Source: CAKSXP01 sp964609305 (lineage in GTDB: Bacteria > Bacillota > Clostridia > Oscillospirales > Oscillospiraceae). Taken from it: a stretch of 9,329 bases of DNA. Made by a program: the position numbers and the translations under genes. Below are positions 1-5,385 of the stretch, piece by piece. The stretch covers positions 1-9,329 of the forward strand of contig CAZSRK010000072.1 in the NCBI GenBank assembly GCA_964609305.1, written 5' to 3'. The notes under the pieces were generated by a model. The model was given only the letters and a program-made list of their open reading frames with translations, had not been told where the DNA came from and did not search any database. How positions within the stretch are numbered: the stretch's first letter is position 1; each line of letters opens with the position of its first letter.

Positions 1-416
1 CCGCCTATGACCTGGGAGTTATATATATACAATGTTGCATTTACCTCGCCGGTTGCGTTTTCGTAGTTCGTGACCCTGTAAGTATACTGTTCTACTGTCA
101 GGCCGGCATATTCCGTCAGGTCAAATCCGGAGGCTATTTGCATTTCGTTGTACTCAACAAGAATATCACTGAATTCCTTGGGTATCAGCACGTTCTTTAC
201 TTCCAGTGGGTCGGATTCCACCTGCCAGCCGCAGCTTTCCAGAAACGCGATGCGGCCCTCGTTTGTTTTGACGCTGCCGTCGAAATCAAATATGCTGTGA
301 TTTGAGTCGCTGCTGCCGTTAGACACGGCGAGTATGATAGCCAGAAGCACGACGGCTGCTATCACCACACAGATCACGGCCGTTTTCCTGTTGAATTTGA
401 CTGTCTTGACGAACAT
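1..416 (-). CDS. DUF4830-like membrane-anchored protein, N-terminal part (runs off left edge)
   Basis: Function unknown. The reading frame opens at the minus-strand ATG at 416-414 and stays open to base 1, giving 138 codons with no stop, so the C-terminus lies outside the window. Residues 1-12 are basic (MFVKTVKFNRKT) and are followed by one hydrophobic segment at about residues 13-31, then a Ser/Asp-rich stretch. This looks like a signal anchor with an extracytoplasmic domain. The domain contains a motif NEGRIAFLESCGWQV followed by VLIPKEF, YNEMQIASGFDL and, near the edge, TYRVTNY and a final QVIGG. That order matches what I recall of the DUF4830 family found in Clostridia. The start at 416 is preferred over an in-frame ATG at 422 because AAGGAGG (424-430) lies 7 bases from the former and only 1 base from the latter. 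The gene is divergent from rsuA. The family name is from memory of the motif order, without a search. Confidence 0.72.
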   Translation of the reverse strand, partial: MFVKTVKFNRKTAVICVVIAAVVLLAIILAVSNGSSDSNHSIFDFDGSVKTNEGRIAFLESCGWQVESDPLEVKNVLIPKEFSDILVEYNEMQIASGFDLTEYAGLTVEQYTYRVTNYENATGEVNATLYIYNSQVIG

Positions 417-423
417 AGACATC

Positions 424-430
424 CCTCCTT
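424..430 (-). promoter_or_regulatory. Ribosome binding site of the DUF4830-like gene
   Basis: The minus strand reads AAGGAGG here, a full Shine-Dalgarno match. Two in-frame ATG codons follow, at 422-420 and 416-414. Only the second has a normal spacing (7 bases), so this site decides the start. Confidence 0.75.
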
Positions 431-441
431 GAGACAAGGTA

Positions 442-470
442 TTCAAAATCGGCCGTCGATATGATATAAT
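442..470 (+). promoter_or_regulatory. Predicted vegetative promoter of rsuA
   Basis: TTCAAA (442-447) as -35, a 17-base spacer, and TATAAT (465-470) as a perfect -10. TG at 462-463 adds an extended -10 motif (TGaTATAAT). Transcription would begin near base 477, after the upstream ATG at 474, which argues against that codon as the rsuA start. Confidence 0.7.
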
Positions 471-499
471 TATATGGAGGTGATGGCATTGGCTGTCAG
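469..499 (-). promoter_or_regulatory. Possible divergent promoter for the DUF4830-like gene
   Basis: On the minus strand TATAAT lies at 474-469, sharing two bases with the plus-strand -10 inside the palindrome ATATAATTATAT (464-475). A CTGACA box (499-494) could be the -35, but the spacer would be 19 bases, longer than ideal. This is a weak call that rests mainly on the perfect -10. Confidence 0.35.
476..480 (+). promoter_or_regulatory. Ribosome binding site deciding the rsuA start
   Basis: GGAGG, extended as GGAGGTGA to 483. The distance to in-frame TTG at 489 is 8 bases, which is normal. The distance to in-frame ATG at 483 is only 2, and the ATG at 474 lies upstream of the site, so TTG is the best-supported start codon. 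Confidence 0.6.
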
Positions 500-1190
500 G
501 CTTGACAGATTCGTTTCGGAGAATTCGGGCTCGGCGCGCAGCCTGGCCAGAGATATGATCCGTCGGGGAAGGGTAAGTGTTGACGGAATTGTTGTTACCA
601 GGCCCGAGACAAAAATTAGCGGCAGTGCGGCGGTCGCGATCGACGGTAAAGCCCTGCCCAGCTCAAAATATATCTATATAATGATGAACAAGCCCGCTGG
701 AGTGCTCAGCTCAACACAGGACAGACAGCACAGGACCGTCATCGACATTCTTCCCGACGAGTTGAAAGTGCGAGGGCTCTTTCCCGTTGGCAGGTTGGAT
801 AAGGACACTACCGGCCTTCTTATCCTTACCAACGACGGGGACTTTGCGCACAGTGTCATCTCGCCGCGCAGACATGTCAAGAAGCGATATCTCGCACAAA
901 CCGAGGGTACGCCGACTCAACAGGATGCGCTTCGATTTGAAGAGGGCCTTACCCTCGCTGATGGAACCAGGTGTATGCCGTCAAAACTTGAAGTCATTGG
1001 CGAAAATTTATGCATTGTAACGGTTGAAGAGGGGAAATATCATCAGGTAAAACGTATGCTTGCAGCCTGTGGCACTCCGGTGAAAAGTCTGCATAGAATT
1101 TCCATTGGCGGGCTTGAACTGGGGAACTGCCTGGCAGAGTCAGCATATAGAGTGCTTACAGAGGAAGATTTGGAACAGATTTTTTCCTGA
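489..1190 (+). CDS. rsuA: RsuA-family 16S rRNA pseudouridine synthase
   Basis: Converts a uridine of ribosomal RNA to pseudouridine in the cytoplasm; the family type enzyme modifies U516 of 16S rRNA. With the TTG start the protein is 233 residues, close to the roughly 230 of E. coli RsuA. An N-terminal S4 RNA-binding domain begins right at the start (AVRLDRFVSE, then RSLARDMIRRGRVSVDG). The catalytic domain follows, with PAGVLSS, the signature GRLDKDTTGLLILTNDG containing the catalytic Asp, and the late motif GKYHQVKRMLAACG. No fusion or missing motif is seen. The frame stays open upstream to ATG 474, but the Shine-Dalgarno site and the promoter position favour TTG 489. It is transcribed alone from a divergent region and no clear hairpin terminator follows. 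RluB-type enzymes (23S rRNA) are the main alternative, but the short length and the C-terminal motif fit RsuA better. Confidence 0.9.
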   Translation: MAVRLDRFVSENSGSARSLARDMIRRGRVSVDGIVVTRPETKISGSAAVAIDGKALPSSKYIYIMMNKPAGVLSSTQDRQHRTVIDILPDELKVRGLFPVGRLDKDTTGLLILTNDGDFAHSVISPRRHVKKRYLAQTEGTPTQQDALRFEEGLTLADGTRCMPSKLEVIGENLCIVTVEEGKYHQVKRMLAACGTPVKSLHRISIGGLELGNCLAESAYRVLTEEDLEQIFS

Positions 1191-1253
1191 GTAAGGAAAT
1201 CATATTGACAATTTCACTAAAGAGTTGGACGGAGCTTTGTTTATTTAATAGGA

Positions 1254-1282
1254 TTTACACAAGATGAAGCTTGTGTTATTAT
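1254..1282 (+). promoter_or_regulatory. Predicted vegetative promoter of the UgpC-type ATPase gene
   Basis: TTTACA (1254-1259, five of six consensus bases), a spacer of exactly 17 bases, and TATTAT (1277-1282, five of six). Transcription would start near 1289, giving a leader of about 50 bases before ATG 1341. Confidence 0.7.
1257..1276. promoter_or_regulatory. Operator-like palindrome between -35 and -10
   Basis: Perfect inverted repeat with 7-base arms: ACACAAG (1257-1263) and CTTGTGT (1270-1276), separated by 6 bases. It overlaps the last three bases of the -35 box and ends directly at the -10 box, the typical place for a repressor site. It does not resemble a catabolite-repression (cre) site. 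The cognate regulator is unknown; the CdaR-like protein encoded next to the ATPase gene is one candidate. A weak hairpin ending rsuA is a less likely reading because no T-run follows. Confidence 0.55.
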
Positions 1283-1289
1283 GCAATTA

Positions 1290-1315
1290 TATCCGATGAT
1301 AGCTTAATTCGGATA
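1290..1315 (+). repeat. Inverted repeat in the ugpC leader
   Basis: TATCCGA (1290-1296) pairs with TCGGATA (1309-1315) across a 12-base gap. It falls at the 5' end of the predicted transcript and could be a leader hairpin or a second protein-binding site. No T-run follows, so it is not a terminator. Confidence 0.4.
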
Positions 1316-1340
1316 GAGTAATGCTTTTTGGGGGTATATC

Positions 1341-2462
1341 ATGTCCAGTGTAACTCTGAAGAATGTCTACAAAAAATACGCGGGTGGAGTTGTCGCTGTA
1401 TCCAATTTCAGTCTTGATATTGAGGATCAGGAGTTTATAATACTCGTTGGTCCTTCCGGATGCGGCAAATCCACAACTCTGCGTATGATAGCTGGCCTGG
1501 AAGAGATCAGCGAGGGCGAGCTTTACATTGACGGTAAACTTGTCAATGACGTCCCGCCGAAAGAGAGAGATATAGCGATGGTTTTCCAGAACTATGCGCT
1601 GTACCCGCATATGACTGTTTTTGAGAATATGTCTTTCGGGCTCAAGATCCGCAAAATGCCTAAGGACGAGATTAAGCGCCGCGTCGACGAGGCTGCAAAA
1701 ATCCTCGAAATCGAGCATCTGCTCGACCGTAAGCCGGCGGCTTTGTCCGGCGGACAGAGACAGCGTGTTGCGCTGGGCCGCGCGATAGTGCGCAACCCCA
1801 AGGTGTTCCTCCTCGACGAGCCTCTCTCAAACCTTGACGCCAAACTGCGTACCGCAATGCGGTCGGAACTGACAAAGCTCCACACCCGCCTTGCAACAAC
1901 ATTCATATACGTTACCCATGACCAGACTGAGGCAATGACGATGGGAACTAGGATCGTCGTACTTAAAGATGGCATTATCCAGCAGGTCGCTGCGCCTCAA
2001 ACACTATTTGAGAAGCCGGTAAACCTGTTTGTCGCAACCTTTATCGGTACTCCGCAGATGAACATCGTCGAGGCGGATCTGGTCGATGAGGACGGACATA
2101 CCTGGCTGAAATTCGGACCCGAAGGCAGTGCAAAGATCGTTCTTCCGGATGACAAGGGAAGAAAGCCCGAGGTTCTTGCCTATGCCGGTAAAAAGGTGCT
2201 GTTTGGCATCCGTCCGAACGATATACACAATGACCCCGAATATATTGCCGAGCATCCGGACCGCGTCGTTGAGTGCGACCTTGATCTGACCGAACTTCTT
2301 GGTGCCGAGTCCAACCTATATCTCAAGATCGGTGACGTCGATCTTACCGCAGTCGTCGATACCCGTTCGACGAACGACATGGGCGATAAGGTTTCGGTTT
2401 ATTTCGATGCAGAACAGATTCATCTGTTCGATTGCGATACGGAAAAGACAATTACAAACTGA
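1341..2462 (+). CDS. ugpC: Carbohydrate ABC transporter ATP-binding protein (UgpC/MsmX type)
   Basis: Hydrolyses ATP to power a binding-protein-dependent sugar importer at the inner face of the membrane. Its 373 residues match the MalK/UgpC/MsmX size. Visible motifs: Walker A GPSGCGKST (37-45), Q-loop Gln83 in MVFQNYALYPHMTVFENM, ABC signature LSGGQRQRVALGRA (135-148), Walker B with D159/E160 in FLLDEPLSNLD, and switch His193 in YVTHDQTEAM. The C-terminal part after about residue 240 is the MalK-type regulatory OB-fold region (for example FGIRPNDIH and DLTELLGAESNLYLKIGD). All catalytic residues are present. The weak ribosome site GGGGGT (1330-1335) lies 5 bases before the ATG. No permease or solute-binding gene is nearby, and the gene has its own promoter and terminator. 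As with MsmX of Bacillus subtilis, it may therefore serve several sugar importers encoded elsewhere; that role is inference. The substrate cannot be told. Confidence 0.93.
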   Translation: MSSVTLKNVYKKYAGGVVAVSNFSLDIEDQEFIILVGPSGCGKSTTLRMIAGLEEISEGELYIDGKLVNDVPPKERDIAMVFQNYALYPHMTVFENMSFGLKIRKMPKDEIKRRVDEAAKILEIEHLLDRKPAALSGGQRQRVALGRAIVRNPKVFLLDEPLSNLDAKLRTAMRSELTKLHTRLATTFIYVTHDQTEAMTMGTRIVVLKDGIIQQVAAPQTLFEKPVNLFVATFIGTPQMNIVEADLVDEDGHTWLKFGPEGSAKIVLPDDKGRKPEVLAYAGKKVLFGIRPNDIHNDPEYIAEHPDRVVECDLDLTELLGAESNLYLKIGDVDLTAVVDTRSTNDMGDKVSVYFDAEQIHLFDCDTEKTITN

Positions 2463-2476
2463 CATATGTCAATCAT

Positions 2477-2502
2477 AAAAGGCCGGTTTATCCGGCCTTT
2501 TT
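2477..2502 (+). terminator. Strong intrinsic terminator after ugpC
   Basis: A perfect 10-bp stem, AAAAGGCCGG (2477-2486) with CCGGCCTTTT (2492-2501), has a 5-base loop and runs into TTTTT on the right. The A-run on the left gives T-residues on the other strand too, so it could work in both directions. It begins 14 bases after the ugpC stop codon. Confidence 0.92.
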
Positions 2503-2600
2503 CTATATTTTGTACTGTGCGAAAAATGCACAAGAGTTCCTGAAACGAATCTAAAATTACAAATAAATAAGATTGTTTACAAAAAATCAACAAAAACATA

Positions 2601-2629
2601 TTGAAAAAACACAGCGGAGCAGTTATTAT
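2601..2629 (+). promoter_or_regulatory. Predicted vegetative promoter of the CdaR-like regulator gene
   Basis: TTGAAA (2601-2606, five of six), a 17-base spacer, and TATTAT (2624-2629, five of six), preceded by A-rich tracts at about 2560-2600 that could act as an UP element. The start of transcription would be near 2636, about 44 bases before the ATG. Since no terminator is seen before 7973, it may also drive ftsEX and the hydrolases. Confidence 0.7.
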
Positions 2630-2679
2630 GTAAATTGGACTCGAGCATATAGACTTGTGGTTTAATGGGAGGATAAAGT

Positions 2680-3771
2680 ATGTCAAGCAGGATTTTTCAA
2701 AGCGTTATAGTTCAGATGAAGGACGCGACAGACAGATGCGTTGGTATCGTGGATAATCAGAGCTTCGTTGTCGCGTGCAGTGAGCTGTCGATGATCGGCT
2801 CCCGTCTTGGCGATATTCAGAGCATACTGCCGGACAACCCTGAACAGGATTTTATTTCCGGAGAATATACATTCAAGCTCATCGGGGGAACGGAATCGGG
2901 GTTTGACTATGCTGTATTTGTGCAGGGCCAGGACTCCATAGCGCATTGTGTATGTGTGCTTGCGGCTGTTGCCTTTTCCGAGGCAAAGGCCAATTATGAG
3001 GAGAAATACAACAAATCAACATTTGTTAAAAATATCATATCGGACAACATACTCCCGGGCGATGTCTATGTGCGCGCCAAGGAGCTGCACTTTGCCGCGG
3101 ATATCCCTCGCGGAGTCTTTCTGATACGCCAGCTTGAAAAGACGGACGTTGCCTGCGTCGAGGTGCTTCAGAATATGTTTCCCGACAGGCAAAAGGATTT
3201 TATTATCAGCATAAGCGAAACCGATATTGTCCTCATAAAAGAGCTTCCGCTGGGCTTTGAGCAGAGCGACCTTATGGATATTGCGGCTTCTATTGAGGAA
3301 ACGCTCAGCAGCGAGCTGCTCATAAAGAGTGTTATTGGCATCGGAACGCCCGCTCAGCATTTGCGCGAGCTTGCTGTGCGCTACAAGGAGGCACAGACCG
3401 CGATAGAGGTCGGCAAGGTGTTCGATACTGAAAAGAGCGTCATAAGCTATGAGAATCTCGGTATAGGCCGTATTATATATCAGCTTCCCACAACCCTTGG
3501 CGAGATGTTCCTGTCCGAAGTGTTCAAGAAAAATCCGATAGAGTCGCTGGACCAGGAGACGCTTTATACGATCAATAAGTTCTTTGAGAACAACCTCAAC
3601 GTCTCTGAGACTTCCCGAAAGCTGTTCGTGCACAGAAACACGCTGGTGTACAGACTTGAAAAGATCAAAAAGCTCACCGGGCTTGACCTGCGCGAGTTTG
3701 ATCACGCTATCGTGTTTAAGGTTGCGCTGATGGTCAAGAAATACCTTAATTCCCAGAACAGCAAGCACTGA
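2680..3771 (+). CDS. CdaR/PucR-family transcriptional regulator
   Basis: A cytoplasmic DNA-binding regulator of 363 residues. The C-terminal part (about 295-352) is the helix-turn-helix typical of PucR/CdaR proteins: a helix LYTINKFFENNLNVSETSRK, then LFVHRNTLVYRLEKI (HRNT at 318-321) and GLDLREFDHAI. The middle part (about 130-270) fits the degenerate GGDEF-like domain of CdaR proteins (SVIGIGTPAQHLRELAVRYKEA). The N-terminus (GIVDNQSFVVACSELSMIGSR) faintly resembles the sugar-diacid sensor domain, but the ligand is unknown. The start is set by GGGAGG (2667-2672), 7 bases from the ATG. It lies between a sugar-transport ATPase with a palindromic promoter and the ftsEX cluster. Control of the ATPase gene is a reasonable guess, unproven. 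No terminator separates it from ftsE, 37 bp downstream. Confidence 0.85.
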   Translation: MSSRIFQSVIVQMKDATDRCVGIVDNQSFVVACSELSMIGSRLGDIQSILPDNPEQDFISGEYTFKLIGGTESGFDYAVFVQGQDSIAHCVCVLAAVAFSEAKANYEEKYNKSTFVKNIISDNILPGDVYVRAKELHFAADIPRGVFLIRQLEKTDVACVEVLQNMFPDRQKDFIISISETDIVLIKELPLGFEQSDLMDIAASIEETLSSELLIKSVIGIGTPAQHLRELAVRYKEAQTAIEVGKVFDTEKSVISYENLGIGRIIYQLPTTLGEMFLSEVFKKNPIESLDQETLYTINKFFENNLNVSETSRKLFVHRNTLVYRLEKIKKLTGLDLREFDHAIVFKVALMVKKYLNSQNSKH

Positions 3772-3792
3772 GAATTACTATTCCCAGATCCC

Positions 3793-3799
3793 AGGAGGT
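3793..3799 (+). promoter_or_regulatory. Ribosome binding site of ftsE
   Basis: AGGAGGT. The first ATG after it (3802) is out of frame and only 3 bases from GGAGG. The ftsE frame offers CTG at 3806 (7 bases) and ATG at 3809 (10 bases). The ATG is taken because the family begins close to this residue. Confidence 0.6.
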
Positions 3800-3808
3800 C
3801 CATGACTG

Positions 3809-4501
3809 ATGGTCTACATGAAAAATGCGACTATGATCTACGACAACAGCGGAGCCAGAGCTGTTGACGGTATTGATCTGTCAATCGATTCGGGTGAGTT
3901 TGTCTTTCTTGTTGGTCCGTCCGGTAGCGGAAAGACAACGATGATAAAGCTTATAACCGGCGAGGTCACCGCCTGCGACGGAGAGGTTGAGGTCAATGGT
4001 TTTGATATGCGGCGCATCAAACGCCGCAACCTGCCAAAACTCCGGCGCACTCTCGGCGTTATATTCCAAGATTTCCGTCTCATAGACGACAAGACGGTTT
4101 ATGAGAATGTGGCTTTTGCAATGCGCGTTGTCGGGGCGTCAAATAAGGAGATACGTCACAGGGTGCCCCATGTCCTTGAGCTTGTCGGGCTGGACAGGCG
4201 CGAAAAGCGCCGTCCTCAGGAGCTTTCCGGCGGCGAGCAGCAGCGTGTTGCGGTAGCCAGGGCACTTGTGAATAATCCTAGCCTTATTATCGCGGACGAG
4301 CCTACCGGCAACCTTGACCCGGTCAAAAGCCTGGATCTCATGCTCCTGCTTGAAAAGATAAACGATCTTGGCACTACCGTTCTTGTCGTAACGCATGAAA
4401 AGGAGCTTGTCAACTCCTTTTCCAAGAGAGTTGTCGCAATAGATAACGGCAAGATCATAAGCGACGGAATGGATGGGTATTACAGCTATGAGATTGAATA
4501 A
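3809..4501 (+). CDS. ftsE: Cell division ATP-binding protein FtsE
   Basis: Cytoplasmic ATPase of the FtsEX complex, which couples ATP hydrolysis to activation of murein hydrolases outside the cell. At 230 residues it has normal length. Motifs: Walker A GPSGSGKTT (36-44), Q-loop Gln87 in the FtsE hallmark VIFQDFRLIDDKTVYENVAF, signature LSGGEQQRVAVARAL (139-153), Walker B LIIADEPTGNLD with D163/E164, and switch His196 in VVTHEKE. All residues needed for ATP use are present. FQDFRL with KTVYENVAF separates FtsE from the related LolD/MacB ATPases, and the following ftsX confirms the call. The start MVYMKNAT aligns with the usual family N-terminus. The gene overlaps ftsX, which points to translational coupling. 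No convincing separate promoter is visible in the 37-base gap upstream, so it may be co-transcribed with the regulator gene. Confidence 0.96.
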   Translation: MVYMKNATMIYDNSGARAVDGIDLSIDSGEFVFLVGPSGSGKTTMIKLITGEVTACDGEVEVNGFDMRRIKRRNLPKLRRTLGVIFQDFRLIDDKTVYENVAFAMRVVGASNKEIRHRVPHVLELVGLDRREKRRPQELSGGEQQRVAVARALVNNPSLIIADEPTGNLDPVKSLDLMLLLEKINDLGTTVLVVTHEKELVNSFSKRVVAIDNGKIISDGMDGYYSYEIE

Positions 4502-5375
4502 ACTTGGATATTTGTTTAAGGAAGGCTTTAAAAGCATTTTTTCCCACGGATTTATGTCCTTTGCCTCCGTAACCATAATCGTCGCCTGTCTTATAATCAT
4601 GGGCAGTTTTTCGCTCGTTGCTGTCAATATCGACGCGCTTATTGACACTCTAGAGGATGACAACCAGATGTTGGCCTTTGTGGACGAGGAATATACGACG
4701 GAGGAGGCGCAGTCCCTGCAATCCGCTGTTGAGAGCGTGCCGAACGTAGCCTCCGCCGAGTTCGTTACCCGTGAGCAGGCGAAGGAGGATTACGCGGCAA
4801 CCTTTGATAATCCGGAACTTTTCGATTCAATCGAGGCTTCCGTTTTCAGAGACAGGTATGTTATTTACCTCGAGGATATCGGCCTTATGGAACAGACAAA
4901 GACCGACCTTGAGAAAATCACCGGCATAGCCAAGGTAAACGCAGAGCTTGAGATAAGCGAGGGCTTTGTGACAGTCAGGAACATTGTATCCGTGATCTCC
5001 ATGGTACTTATTATAATCCTTGTTGTCGTCTCGATATTCATTATGGCAAACACGGTGAAACTGACTACTTTTGGACGGCGGGAGGAGATCGCCATAATGA
5101 AGATGGTCGGCGCGAGCAATGCCTTTATCCGCCTGCCTTTCATAATCGAGGGACTGACGCTTGGTCTGCTCGGCGCTGCGATCGCATTTTTTGCGCAATG
5201 GGGTCTCTATGTCCTTATCTGCAACAGGATCATGACCAGCATTATCGGCTCTTTTGTGGAAGTGATCCCGTTTGTCGATATAATTCCTCAGGTCCTGTGC
5301 GTGTATCTTGCGATAGGTGGAATTGTCGGTGCTTTCGGCGGCATAATTGCCATCCGTAACTACCTGAAAGTATAA
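4488..5375 (+). CDS. ftsX: Cell division permease-like protein FtsX
   Basis: Membrane partner of FtsE that passes the ATPase signal to a murein hydrolase outside the cell. With the ATG at 4488 the protein has 295 residues. A cytoplasmic N-terminus (MRLNKLGYLFKEGFKSI) is followed by TM1 at about 26-47, an extracellular loop of about 115 residues (48-164) where hydrolase partners bind in known systems, then TM2 (170-190), TM3 (218-245) and TM4 (272-290). The cytoplasmic FtsX-like motif REEIAIMKMVGAS lies between TM2 and TM3. An in-frame ATG at 4473 would add five residues (MGITA), but family members start near MRLNKL, so 4488 is preferred. That gives a 14-base overlap with ftsE. The first hydrolase gene starts 10 bases after the stop, which supports a working FtsEX-hydrolase unit. 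Confidence 0.95.
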   Translation: MRLNKLGYLFKEGFKSIFSHGFMSFASVTIIVACLIIMGSFSLVAVNIDALIDTLEDDNQMLAFVDEEYTTEEAQSLQSAVESVPNVASAEFVTREQAKEDYAATFDNPELFDSIEASVFRDRYVIYLEDIGLMEQTKTDLEKITGIAKVNAELEISEGFVTVRNIVSVISMVLIIILVVVSIFIMANTVKLTTFGRREEIAIMKMVGASNAFIRLPFIIEGLTLGLLGAAIAFFAQWGLYVLICNRIMTSIIGSFVEVIPFVDIIPQVLCVYLAIGGIVGAFGGIIAIRNYLKV

Positions 5376-5385
5376 GGAGAACTCT

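Noticed and set aside
1205..1210. Perfect TTGACA as a -35 for the ATPase gene
   Set aside because: No -10-like sequence lies 16-18 bases downstream (the region reads GGACGGAG).
1257..1282. Hairpin ACACAAG/CTTGTGT as a terminator for rsuA
   Set aside because: The stem is AT-rich and short, lies 66 bases after the stop, and is followed by TATTATGC rather than a T-run. Its fit between -35 and -10 boxes favours an operator.
2516..2532. Small inverted repeat TGTGC/GCACA after the ugpC terminator
   Set aside because: A 5-bp stem with no T-run and no promoter overlap is too weak to call.
3016..3768. Minus-strand open frame (250 codons) opposite the CdaR-like gene
   Set aside because: Shadow of a well-supported plus-strand gene; no family features are seen in it.
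3750..3788. Direct repeat TTCCCAGA at 3750-3757 and 3781-3788
   Set aside because: Only 8 bases, partly coding, not placed around a promoter; likely chance.
3802..3870. ATG at 3802 directly after the ftsE ribosome site, possibly a leader peptide
   Set aside because: It is only 3 bases from GGAGG and opens a frame of about 22 codons with no notable content; the ftsE frame begins at 3809.
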